From assembly GCA_964371835.1 (NCBI GenBank), contig CAYJOP010000001.1:1-64000 (forward strand): a stretch of 64,000 nt of DNA, given 5' to 3'. A program made the position numbers and the translations under genes. Shown here piece by piece: positions 1 to 7,471 of the stretch. Below the pieces are notes generated by a model. That model was given only the letters and a program-made list of their open reading frames with translations. It ran no database searches and was not told the DNA's origin. Position 1 is the first letter of the stretch, and each line of letters begins with the position of its first letter. The stretch comes from CAYJAD01 sp964371835 (GTDB lineage Bacteria > Desulfobacterota > Desulfovibrionia > Desulfovibrionales > Desulfovibrionaceae).

Positions 1-477
1 ACCAATGGTTGCGTCAGAGTTAGCGGAAATTGTGCCGACTTGGGCAATTTCTTTTTGATCACGGGTAGGCTTTGCAAGGTTTGCAAGTTCTTCAACTAGA
101 GCTTCAACACCTTTATCAATACCACGTTTAATGGCCATAGGATTGCGGCCTGCGGCAACAAGTTTTACACCTTCACGGTATACAGCTTGAGCTAGGATGG
201 TGGCAGTGGTTGTGCCGTCACCAGCAACGTCAGAGGTTTTGGAAGCAACTTCCTTAACCATTTGTGCGCCCATATTTTCAAACTTATCAGCAAGTTCAAT
301 TTCTTTAGCAACAGTTACGCCGTCTTTTGTAATAACAGGAGCACCAAAGCTCTTTTCAAGAACAACGTTGCGACCCTTAGGTCCAAGAGTAACCTTTACA
401 GCATTAGCAAGCTTATCCACACCAAGGGACAATTTTTCGCGTGCTTTTACGTCAAACAAAATTTCTTTGGCAGACAT
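1..477 (-). CDS. groEL: Chaperonin GroEL, N-terminal part (cut by window edge)
   Basis: 60-kDa chaperonin subunit that folds proteins in the cytosol in an ATP-driven double ring capped by GroES. Only the first 159 codons lie in the window. The protein opens MSAKEILFDVKAREKL, contains the ATP-site segment LGPKGRNVVLEKSFGAP and the TKDGVTVAKEIEL stretch, and runs on to the window edge, all typical of GroEL. The ATG lies 35 bases after the groES stop with an AGGAG ribosome site between, so the two form the usual groES-groEL operon. The remainder is outside the window; nothing suggests a broken gene. Confidence 0.97.
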   Translation of the reverse strand, partial: MSAKEILFDVKAREKLSLGVDKLANAVKVTLGPKGRNVVLEKSFGAPVITKDGVTVAKEIELADKFENMGAQMVKEVASKTSDVAGDGTTTATILAQAVYREGVKLVAAGRNPMAIKRGIDKGVEALVEELANLAKPTRDQKEIAQVGTISANSDATIG

Positions 478-512
478 ATTAATATTCTCCTAAATAAATG
501 TAATGTGTAGAA

Positions 513-800
513 TTAGTTAATGATGGCAAGGATATCATCTTCACGCATCACAAGATGCTCAACGCCGTCAAGTTTAACTTCTGTTCCGGCATATTTGTTA
601 AATAATACAGTATCACCAGCTTTTACTTCAAGGGCAATACGTTGACCATTATCAGCAGTCTTACCTGGACCTACTGCAATTATTTCGCCTTTAGATGGCT
701 TTTCTTTTGCAGTGTCAGGGATATAAAGACCACCTGCGGTTTTTTCTTCAGTTTCAAGACGCTTAACAAGCACACGGTCATTAAGGGGCTTTAGTGACAT
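513..800 (-). CDS. groES: Co-chaperonin GroES
   Basis: 10-kDa lid of the GroEL chamber. At 95 residues it has the normal length. It opens MSLKPLNDRVLVKRLE, and the mobile loop (EEKTAGGLYIPDTAKEKP, residues about 18-35) and the end of the barrel (HLVMREDDILAI) are present. A strong GGAGGAAAG ribosome site precedes the ATG. It is the first gene of the groES-groEL operon. I saw no CIRCE element upstream; an imperfectly understood inverted repeat at 931-954 may be regulatory. Confidence 0.98.
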   Translation of the reverse strand: MSLKPLNDRVLVKRLETEEKTAGGLYIPDTAKEKPSKGEIIAVGPGKTADNGQRIALEVKAGDTVLFNKYAGTEVKLDGVEHLVMREDDILAIIN

Positions 801-897
801 AATTTCCTTTCCTCCAAACGGTTAAATATATACATCCAGTTTCTAAAATATGACAGTACATAGCAAAGCCAGCCTGCCGGATGTTTTAATATGTTCA

Positions 898-954
898 TCA
901 TGATTCATGAGGAACGAGAGTAAAAATAATCCCCTTTATAGATTTGAAAAGGGG
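898..954. promoter_or_regulatory. Dyad symmetry upstream of groES
   Basis: Two palindromic TCATGA units (898-903 and 905-910) and an inverted repeat CCCCTTT-N10-AAAGGGG (931-954) lie 100-155 bases upstream of groES. No HrcA-type CIRCE sequence (TTAGCACTC-N9-GAGTGCTAA) is visible. The dyads could be operator sites for heat-shock control, or the second could be a weak hairpin. The role is inference only. Confidence 0.3.
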
Positions 955-1185
955 CAAAATGAAAAAAAATTAATTTTTTTTTAAAAAAAAATTATCCAGA
1001 AAAAAAGATAAGTAAAATTATGCAGTTAAAAATTGGAATTAAAGTTGTATATTTTATAAAAATTTGAAAAATTTTTTATAGAAATTTGTTAACAAAATTT
1101 TAAGTACATATTTATAAGGAAATTCTGAAATATAATTCATGAAATAGTATTTTAGAGTATTATTGTAAAATTTTTCTATTGTTTA

Positions 1186-1213
1186 TTGACAAATTGTGTT
1201 ATTACATATACAT
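1186..1213 (+). promoter_or_regulatory. Candidate sigma70 promoter of mucR
   Basis: A perfect TTGACA (1186-1191) is followed after 15 bases by TATACAT (1207-1213). The short spacer weakens the match, but the site sits just ahead of the mucR ribosome site (GGAG at 1231) in a very AT-rich leader (957-1185) that otherwise holds no gene. Confidence 0.45.
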
Positions 1214-1240
1214 GTGATGTATAAAGTTAAGGAGAATTTA

Positions 1241-1711
1241 ATGATTGATAAAACTGAACTTTTACGAATGATTATGGAAACCAACCCTGGTCAATCGCCA
1301 GCATTTGTTTTGGAACAATATGCTACATATTTAAAAGGCCTTGATAATCTTCATGGTGCTTGCGCGCCTTCATTATCTTCTATTCAAGAAATGGGAGATA
1401 TTTCACAAAATAATGAGGTTAAAAAAGAAACAAAAGCCTCTTTAACTTGTGGCTATACAAAGCGTATGCTTAAAGTTAAACCTGAAAACGCCATTACTAA
1501 TGATGAAATTCTGTGCTGCATTTGTGGTGAAAGTCGCAAGGCTTTAACTTCACGTCATTTGGCAACTCATAATGGTATTACTCCAGAAGGATACAAAAAG
1601 CTTTGTGGTTATGCACAAGATCAACCCCTTATGTCTAAAAGGCATTTTAGTGGCATGAAGAAAAATGTACAAAAAGCGCAAATGGCTCGTAAAAAGAAAA
1701 AGTCTGATTAA
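1241..1711 (+). CDS. MucR/Ros-family zinc-finger transcriptional regulator
   Basis: A 156-residue DNA-binding protein of the Ros/MucR family, known in alphaproteobacteria for control of exopolysaccharide, motility and virulence genes and common in Desulfovibrionales. The zinc finger is visible at C92-x2-C95 with H106-x3-H110, followed by the family stretch GITPEGYKKLCGY and a lysine-rich tail. The first 35 residues look like the family's N-terminal oligomerisation helix. I chose the ATG at 1241 because GGAG precedes it; an in-frame start 45 bases earlier lacks a ribosome site. Target genes cannot be read from the sequence. Confidence 0.9.
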   Translation: MIDKTELLRMIMETNPGQSPAFVLEQYATYLKGLDNLHGACAPSLSSIQEMGDISQNNEVKKETKASLTCGYTKRMLKVKPENAITNDEILCCICGESRKALTSRHLATHNGITPEGYKKLCGYAQDQPLMSKRHFSGMKKNVQKAQMARKKKKSD

Positions 1712-1828
1712 TTTTTTGTTGATTTAATGATTAGCATTTAAAAATTGGAAGATGGGTCATAGGGAAGGATTTTTTGTTCAATGCAAAAAGTTCTTCCTTC
1801 TTTGATTTTGATGAGTTTATAATAAATT

Positions 1829-1860
1829 AAAACCTCGCCAAAAGCGGGGTTTTTGAGTGT
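1829..1860 (+). terminator. Terminator after mucR
   Basis: Stem AACCTCGC / GCGGGGTT (one T:G pair) around CAAAA, followed by TTTTT. Its right half and flank (1837-1860) are identical to the later terminator at 2105-2128, so one is a partial duplicate of the other. Confidence 0.75.
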
Positions 1861-1865
1861 AGATA

Positions 1866-2087
1866 AACCCCATGTTTTAAAAATTAAAAATATAAGCACA
1901 AGTTGAAAGTTATTTTTTAATTTTTGAGGTTTTTAAATCAAAACGTGGCGGCTAAAAATAAAATGCCTGTGTTGCGTCAAAAGCTATTGTTCAACGATAA
2001 CATGCTATCGCTATTAAAGTTTTTTGGAAAGGGGGTCTGGTGGAAAACCTTTTGTCCTGCACAAAAGGTTTTCCACCAGTGACTTTG
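1866..2087. repeat. Dispersed repeat R1, full copy a
   Basis: About 222 bases that recur, inverted and about 85-90 percent identical by eye, at 44884-45102. Partial copies lie at 29942-30055 and, decayed, at 6267-6345. The right part carries a perfect 19-bp stem with a 5-base loop (2037-2079, arms starting CTGGTGGAAAACC). No open reading frame is shared between copies. It lies between the convergent genes mucR and nifS. It could be a non-autonomous mobile element that doubles as a bidirectional terminator. Confidence 0.85.
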
Positions 2088-2090
2088 CAA

Positions 2091-2128
2091 CACTCAAAAA
2101 CCCCGCCAAAAGCGGGGTTTTTGAGTGT
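2091..2128. terminator. Bidirectional terminator between mucR and nifS
   Basis: Perfect 16-bp palindrome (2091-2106 and 2112-2127) with a 5-base loop, containing CCCCGC/GCGGGG flanked by A-runs on one side and T-runs on the other, so it can stop transcription from either direction. It lies 21 bases beyond the nifS stop. Confidence 0.9.
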
Positions 2129-2148
2129 TTACTTTGTCATTAAATTGA

Positions 2149-3303
2149 TTATTTACCAAAAGGAGAGAGGGCGCGTAGCTTTTCCACAATGGGTGGAAAC
2201 TCTTTAAGAACTATGTCCACATCTTCTTTGGTTGTGTAGCGAGATAGTGAAAGACGAATGGAGCCGTGGGCATAAGTAAATGGAACACCCATGGCACGAA
2301 GCACGTGCGATGGCTCAAGACTGCCAGAAGTACAAGCAGAACCTGAGCTTGCGCAAATGCCAAACCTATCAAGCATTAGCAAGATGGCTTCTCCTTCAAT
2401 GTATTGAAAAGCAATACTTGAGGTATTTGGCAATCTGTTATCCACATCACCATTGACCACTGCGTCGCTAATACTGTTGATTAAACCTTGCTCAAGGCTG
2501 TCACGCAAAGCAGAAACATAGTTGATTTCATTGTCAATATTATTAAATGCAAGCTCTGCGGCTTTGCCCATGCCTATCATATATGGCACATTTTCAGTAC
2601 CAGCACGACGTCCACGCTCTTGGTGTCCACCACGCAAAAATGGACGAAAACGAGTGCCTTTGCGTATATATAAAGCTCCAACACCTTTTGGTGCGTGTAG
2701 TTTATGTCCTGATAGGGCTAAAAAATCCACTGGCAGGGTTTGCATATTCATTGGAACTTTACCAACGGCTTGTACTGCATCAGTGTGAAATAATATTCCT
2801 TGTTCTTTAGCCATTTCAGCCATTTGTTGTATGGGATAAATATTTCCCACTTCATTATTAGCATACATGATTGATACTATGGCAGTGTCTTTTTTAAGAC
2901 TTTCGGCATAGGCATCCATGTCAATACGGCCTTTGAAATCCACAGGAATATATGTTATTTCATAACCCTTACCTTCGAGATACTGAGCAAGATTAAGTAC
3001 AGCTGGATGTTCAACTTTAGTGGTTACAATATGCTTTTTTTCAGGTTGGCTTTGAATGGCAGACATGATGGCAGTATTGTCACTTTCAGAACCACAAGAG
3101 GTAAAAAGTATTTCCTCAGGTTTAGCTCCAATTAACTCTGCCACTTGTTCACGAGCCTTAGCCACAGCAGAACCAACTTTGCCCCCAAAGCTATGCATAC
3201 TTGAAGGATTGCCATAACTTTCTGTAAAGTAGGGTAGCATTGCCTCCAAAACCTCAGGTGCAACACTAGTTGTTGCGTTATTATCTAAATACACAGTGCG
3301 CAT
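2149..3303 (-). CDS. nifS: Cysteine desulfurase, NifS/IscS type
   Basis: PLP enzyme that removes sulfur from cysteine as a persulfide and passes it to the NifU scaffold for iron-sulfur cluster assembly. Length (384 residues) is normal. The PLP lysine is K201 in SGHKLHAPKG, the PLP-stacking histidine is H99 (VEHP), and the catalytic cysteine is C324 in SSGSACTSGS. The gene follows nifU by 15 bases in an rrf2-nifU-nifS operon. Despite the name, no nitrogenase genes are nearby; in Desulfovibrionales this pair is the general Fe-S assembly system (known of the group). Confidence 0.95.
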   Translation of the reverse strand: MRTVYLDNNATTSVAPEVLEAMLPYFTESYGNPSSMHSFGGKVGSAVAKAREQVAELIGAKPEEILFTSCGSESDNTAIMSAIQSQPEKKHIVTTKVEHPAVLNLAQYLEGKGYEITYIPVDFKGRIDMDAYAESLKKDTAIVSIMYANNEVGNIYPIQQMAEMAKEQGILFHTDAVQAVGKVPMNMQTLPVDFLALSGHKLHAPKGVGALYIRKGTRFRPFLRGGHQERGRRAGTENVPYMIGMGKAAELAFNNIDNEINYVSALRDSLEQGLINSISDAVVNGDVDNRLPNTSSIAFQYIEGEAILLMLDRFGICASSGSACTSGSLEPSHVLRAMGVPFTYAHGSIRLSLSRYTTKEDVDIVLKEFPPIVEKLRALSPFGK

Positions 3304-3318
3304 AATTACCCCAAATAT

Positions 3319-4158
3319 TTACGGTATAGCGTGGACAGTTATTTCAGGGTCCACAAAATCGCGTAAATTTTGCTGTACTAGATTGTTAATAGTAATTTGA
3401 CTTGATTTGCATTTAGCGCAACGCCCACCAAGGCGAACATATATTTTTGTTCCATCCACATCCACAAGCTCAATATCACCACCATCAACGGCCAATTTTG
3501 GGCGAATTTCTTCATCGATGGTTCGCATAACGGCTTGCATTCTTTGTATATTGTTCATGCGTGGAACAGGTTGTAATTCTTCAAGTTTTGGCTTGCCAAG
3601 TTCTGCATTAAGAATTTCTTCTATTTGATCAATGCAATCTCCACAACCGCCACCAGCCTTGGTATAGTGGGTAACTTCTTCAATGGTTTTTAGGCCATTT
3701 TCGCGTATGGCACGTTGAATTTGAGCATCAGTAATGCCAAAGCAACGGCAAATTAGCTTACCATCTTCATGGGCATGCGGCACTGGTTTTTCACCACGAT
3801 AATGGCGAATGGCAGCCTCAAGAGCCTCTTGACCCATAACAGAGCAGTGCATTTTTTCCTTAGGTAAACCACCTAATTTTTCGGCAATGTCTTTATTATT
3901 AATGGCAAGTGCTTCATCAATGGTTAAGCCTTTAACCATTTCGGTGAGCACAGAACTTGATGCAATGGCTGATGCACAACCAAAGGTTTGAAAACTTGCA
4001 TCAACAATGCGGCCACTATCATCAATTTTAAGGTATAATTTTAATGCATCACCACAAGCAAGGCTACCCACTTCGCCAATGGCGTTAGCACCTTCAAGTT
4101 CACCTACATTTTGCGGATTTATAAAGTGTTCACGCACAATATCAGTGTATTCCCACAT
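3319..4158 (-). CDS. nifU: Fe-S cluster scaffold NifU (three domains)
   Basis: Scaffold on which clusters are built with sulfur from NifS. All three modules of full NifU are present: an IscU-like domain (residues 1-125; ligands C35, C61, C105), a central [2Fe-2S] BFD-type domain (C137, C139, C172, C175) and a C-terminal Nfu domain with CxxC (C247, C250, in GGRCAKCKSSQITI). At 279 residues it is complete. It lies between an Rrf2 regulator gene (37 bases upstream) and nifS. Nothing unusual. Confidence 0.96.
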   Translation of the reverse strand: MWEYTDIVREHFINPQNVGELEGANAIGEVGSLACGDALKLYLKIDDSGRIVDASFQTFGCASAIASSSVLTEMVKGLTIDEALAINNKDIAEKLGGLPKEKMHCSVMGQEALEAAIRHYRGEKPVPHAHEDGKLICRCFGITDAQIQRAIRENGLKTIEEVTHYTKAGGGCGDCIDQIEEILNAELGKPKLEELQPVPRMNNIQRMQAVMRTIDEEIRPKLAVDGGDIELVDVDGTKIYVRLGGRCAKCKSSQITINNLVQQNLRDFVDPEITVHAIP

Positions 4159-4195
4159 GATGTCAACTCCTTCAAAATATTGAAACGCTTAAAAA

Positions 4196-4615
4196 TTAAT
4201 CTTGTTTCGGACTATACATAACCATGACATCTTGTAATGTCATCCCCCTAAGGAAAGATCTTGTGTGTTCATCTAATGCCTTCCAAAAATTATGTGTAGT
4301 GCATTTGTTCATTCTTTTGCAATGTTTTGAGTTGGTTAGGCATGCAACTGGGGAAATATTTCCTTCCAAATGTAAAAAAACTTGTTCCATATTAATTTGG
4401 TCAGCTTTGCAAGAAAGAGCATATCCGCCTGCAGCACCACGCACTGAACGCATAATTCCAAGAGGTTTTAAAGAGCGCACAATTTGCTCAAGATATCCAG
4501 CAGAAATGCCTTCTTCTTTAGCAAGTTCACTAAGTTGCATTAATTCTCCCTCAGGGCATGTTGCTAGGTGAATTAAAAATCTTAAGCCATAACGAGTACG
4601 TGTAGAAAACTTCAT
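4196..4615 (-). CDS. iscR: Rrf2-family regulator, IscR-like
   Basis: A 139-residue winged-helix regulator heading the Fe-S assembly operon. It opens MKFSTRTRYGLRFLIHLA, has the recognition segment GISAGYLEQIVRSLKPLG and wing VRGAAGGYAL (residues about 36-66), and carries three cysteines, C92, C99 and C105, that match the cluster-binding triad of IscR (known in the family to hold a 2Fe-2S cluster). The position predicts autoregulation of rrf2-nifU-nifS according to cluster status. The triad spacing (x6, x5) differs slightly from E. coli IscR (x5, x5). The iscR symbol is by analogy. Confidence 0.85.
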   Translation of the reverse strand: MKFSTRTRYGLRFLIHLATCPEGELMQLSELAKEEGISAGYLEQIVRSLKPLGIMRSVRGAAGGYALSCKADQINMEQVFLHLEGNISPVACLTNSKHCKRMNKCTTHNFWKALDEHTRSFLRGMTLQDVMVMYSPKQD

Positions 4616-4758
4616 AGTAAGTCCTTAGCTTTTCAAAAGTCTCGAAATATTTAGATGATACTTTCAAGATTCCAATAAAAATTGATGCACGACACGGTAT
4701 ATATAAAAATTTTTCGTAAATTGCACCAAGTTTTTTTGCTAAAAACTAAATAAAATTA

Positions 4759-6018
4759 CTAATCACGTTCTCGCCATATATTTGCACCCACAGCACTAAG
4801 TTTTTTCTCAATACTAGCATAGCCACGGTCCAAATGGTAGATGCGTTGAATTTGAGTTTTGCCTTTGGCAGCAAGACCTGCCAAAACAAAGGCCGCGCTA
4901 GCTCTTAAATCTGAGGCCATAACAGGTGCGCCTTTAAATTTTTGCCCACCACGCACCATGGCAGCACGACCAGAAATGGTTATGTCTGCACCCATACGAA
5001 TGAGTTCTTGAACATGCATAAAGCGATTTTCAAAAATATTTTCTTCAATAATTCCATCGCCTTGAGCAAGGCACATGAGAGACATGGTTTGGGCTTGCAT
5101 ATCTGTAGGAAAGCCAGGGTGTGGCTTTGTATGAATTTTAATATTCTTAAGGCTTTGTGGACCATCAGTACAAGAAGATCGCACCCCTTGGGATGTTTTT
5201 TCTAACTTTACGCCCATATTTTGAAGCTTAACAATTAAAGACTCAAGTTCCTCCCATGGGCAATTTTTAACCAATAAGTCTCCGCCAGTAATGGCAGCTG
5301 CAATTAAAAAAGTTCCTGCCTCAATGCGGTCTGGCATAATGGAGTAAGTTATGCCTTTTAAGCTAGGTACTCCTTCAATATGTATGGTGCTTGTACCATG
5401 ACCGCTGATTTTTGCCCCACATGCAATTAAAAAATTTGCAAGGTCAATAATTTCAGGTTCACGCGCAACATTTTCAAGTATGGTTTCGCCCTCAGCCAGT
5501 GCTGCCGCCATGAGTAAATTTTCAGTGCCGCCAACCGTTGGCATATCAAATATAATATGTGCGCCAGTCAATTTTTTACATTCACCAATAATATAACCAT
5601 CTTCAAGCTCAAAACTGGCACCCATTTTTTCAAAACCCTTAAGATGTTGATCCACAGGACGAGCACCAATGGCACACCCACCTGGTAAGGCAACCTTTGC
5701 CTTGCCAATGCGAGCAAGCAAAGGCCCTAAACAAAGAATAGATGCTCGCATGGTTTTAACCAAGTCATATGGTGCTTCTGGATTTAGGGCACAAGGATTC
5801 ATTTGTACATTTCCATTTTCATACTCAGCAGGACAGCCTAATATTTTAAGCAATTTTAAAGTCGTATGAATATCGCGTAAATCAGGAACATTTGTATATA
5901 AAACAGGTGTTTCCACCAAAATAGAAGCAAAAAGTATAGGCAGAGCAGCATTTTTTGATCCACCTACATTAATTTCTCCTTGAAGCTTTGCGCCACCTTC
6001 AATAAAAAGGCTATCCAT
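4759..6018 (-). CDS. murA: UDP-N-acetylglucosamine 1-carboxyvinyltransferase
   Basis: First committed step of peptidoglycan synthesis in the cytosol: transfers enolpyruvate from PEP to UDP-GlcNAc. The protein has 419 residues, like E. coli MurA. K22 (GGSKNAALP) and the PEP-attacking C115 (PGGCAIGARP) fall at the same positions as in E. coli; C115 means it should be fosfomycin-sensitive. I chose the ATG at 6018, with GGAG eight bases upstream, over an in-frame TTG that overlaps the ribosome site. It stands alone between rrf2 and tRNA-His. Confidence 0.96.
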   Translation of the reverse strand: MDSLFIEGGAKLQGEINVGGSKNAALPILFASILVETPVLYTNVPDLRDIHTTLKLLKILGCPAEYENGNVQMNPCALNPEAPYDLVKTMRASILCLGPLLARIGKAKVALPGGCAIGARPVDQHLKGFEKMGASFELEDGYIIGECKKLTGAHIIFDMPTVGGTENLLMAAALAEGETILENVAREPEIIDLANFLIACGAKISGHGTSTIHIEGVPSLKGITYSIMPDRIEAGTFLIAAAITGGDLLVKNCPWEELESLIVKLQNMGVKLEKTSQGVRSSCTDGPQSLKNIKIHTKPHPGFPTDMQAQTMSLMCLAQGDGIIEENIFENRFMHVQELIRMGADITISGRAAMVRGGQKFKGAPVMASDLRASAAFVLAGLAAKGKTQIQRIYHLDRGYASIEKKLSAVGANIWRERD

Positions 6019-6266
6019 GTAACTCTCCAATAATAAAGGTTTTTATAATTTAAAAATTTTCCTTAAGTATTGTATAGAAAAAATAAATAAAAATCTAGAA
6101 TATTTCTAAAATGCAATTAAAATATTGATATAATATAATTAATGTAAATTTAAAAGCTAACACAAAAAAATATAAAAATTTTTTATAGTGCTGACAAAGC
6201 CTCCTGAGAGAACAAGGACTTTCGAAGGTGATAGCTTTCATTTGACAATTCACAGTGAAAAAAGCG

Positions 6267-6345
6267 TTCCCCAAGACTCCCTCCAAAAAAACTTTAATGG
6301 CGGCAACAGATTACCTTCAGAATATAAATTTTGCCGCATCTACTG
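6267..6345. repeat. Dispersed repeat R1, decayed fragment d
   Basis: Aligns, with several mismatches and a small gap, to the middle of R1 in the same orientation as the copy at 44884-45102. The best-kept part is the CCAAAAAAACTTTAATGGCG segment, followed after about 35 bases by TTTTGCCGCA. The hairpin end of the repeat is missing. Confidence 0.55.
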
Positions 6346-6461
6346 TCTTAAAAATACTTTTCATAACTTCTTTCTAAAACCTACATTTGATTTATTGACA
6401 TGCTGATTTTGTAAGTATTCTAAAAAAAATTATATAAAAAAAAAATTTTTTAATAAAACAC

Positions 6462-6490
6462 TTGCCAAAATAAGTTCTTGTGTGTAAACA
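6462..6490 (+). promoter_or_regulatory. Possible tRNA-His promoter
   Basis: TTGCCA (6462-6467), 17-base spacer, TAAACA (6485-6490), ending 12 bases before the mature tRNA. The -10 match is poor, so this is tentative. Confidence 0.35.
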
Positions 6491-6501
6491 CGTTTGTCTA
6501 T

Positions 6502-6578
6502 GGTGGATGTAGCTCAGTTGGTAGAGCACCTGGTTGTGGCCCAGGTGGCCGGGGGTTCAAGTCCCCTCATTCACCCCA
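6502..6578 (+). tRNA. tRNA-His (anticodon GTG), CCA encoded
   Basis: Cloverleaf with acceptor GTGGATG (6503-6509) pairing CATTCAC (6568-6574), D-arm AGCTCAGTTGGTAGAGCA, anticodon loop with GTG, and T-arm GGGGGTTCAAGTCCCC. The histidine-specific extra G-1 (6502) faces C73 (6575), the identity element read by HisRS. The 3' CCA is encoded. It is a single tRNA gene with its own terminator. Confidence 0.97.
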
Positions 6579-6590
6579 TAAAATTTCAAA

Positions 6591-6618
6591 ACCCTACAAA
6601 ATGTGGGGTTTTTTTTTT
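6591..6618 (+). terminator. Terminator of tRNA-His
   Basis: Stem ACCCTACA / TGTGGGGT (6591-6598, 6602-6609, one wobble) with a 3-base loop and ten T's. Confidence 0.85.
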
Positions 6619-6672
6619 ATTTTTTTTATGCTATGTGATAATCATTGGCAATAAGGAACAGGAGTTTTTTAC

Positions 6673-7425
6673 ATGTACTTAATTAGATTGATTATTATTT
6701 CTCTGCTGAATGTCTCTTTGCTTGCATGTACGCCTCTTAAGCGTGGTATGGATGAAAATATTTATGTATCAACTGCTAAACCTGCATTTTCTGTAGCCGT
6801 TCCCGAGCTTGAATTAAAAACTTCTGGGAGATTTAATGCCTCCATAACCACTAGCAATACATTGGGTGGAGTTCCTGTTGCCACTTGGATTGCCGTATAT
6901 GGCGGAAAAAATATGGAAGAAGCCATGGCCATTGTTGCGCAATCAAGCTTACAAGCACCATATTATTGGGATTATAACATGCTGAAAATTTTCAGCATTA
7001 ACCATGGTAAAGCTTTGTTGGGTGGTTTTAATTTTCAAACCTGTACTTATTTAATTCAAGACCTTTCAAGAGATGCCTTTGCATCACTAAGTATTGATAT
7101 AAATACACTTAAAAGTGAAGAAAAAAAGCAAAAGTTACAGTGGCTTGTACGTCGTTTTGCCACTCGTGTGGATAACGAAAGGGGTAAGATAACCCTTGAA
7201 TATAGAGAAAAAGCGCCTGATAATTTTATAAATTTAAATGAGTTGCCTTCAGGAAGTGACATATATTTAGTGGAGTTTGAACAACGCGCACTTAAAGCTT
7301 TTGTGTTTGGAACATGGCAAAAAAACACTCAAAATATAAAAATGAATTATCCAAGTGGCATAAAAACTCGTTATATTAACTCTAATTTCTTAGGTACTAT
7401 TTCTTATTTTGAAGTGCGTGAATAG
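6673..7425 (+). CDS. Putative lipoprotein, function unknown
   Basis: A 250-residue protein with a lipoprotein signal: a hydrophobic start (MYLIRLIIISLLNVS) and lipobox LLAC with C19 as the lipidated residue, so it should be tethered to a membrane facing the periplasm. The rest is soluble with mixed alpha/beta character and two further cysteines close together in the middle (FQTCTYL). It resembles short lipoproteins often seen in Desulfovibrio (possibly the DUF4851 type), but I cannot assign a function. An AGGAG lies upstream. A hybrid kinase gene follows 46 bases downstream on the same strand, so co-transcription is possible. Confidence 0.75.
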   Translation: MYLIRLIIISLLNVSLLACTPLKRGMDENIYVSTAKPAFSVAVPELELKTSGRFNASITTSNTLGGVPVATWIAVYGGKNMEEAMAIVAQSSLQAPYYWDYNMLKIFSINHGKALLGGFNFQTCTYLIQDLSRDAFASLSIDINTLKSEEKKQKLQWLVRRFATRVDNERGKITLEYREKAPDNFINLNELPSGSDIYLVEFEQRALKAFVFGTWQKNTQNIKMNYPSGIKTRYINSNFLGTISYFEVRE

Positions 7426-7471
7426 TTTTTCCATTTAGCCTCTGTATTCTTTAACAAGTAGGTGTGGACTT

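Larger units (their letters stand above)
6019..6501. other. Intergenic region murA / tRNA-His
   Basis: About 480 bases without a credible gene. The stretch is mostly A/T, with long A- and T-runs at 6405-6455. Its only recognisable content is a decayed copy of repeat R1 (6267-6345) and a possible tRNA promoter at its right end. Short open frames here are AT-rich, lack ribosome sites and look spurious. Confidence 0.7.

Noticed and set aside
2149..4615. Nitrogen-fixation locus suggested by nifS and nifU
   Set aside because: No nitrogenase or nif accessory genes; with the IscR-like regulator this is a general Fe-S assembly operon.
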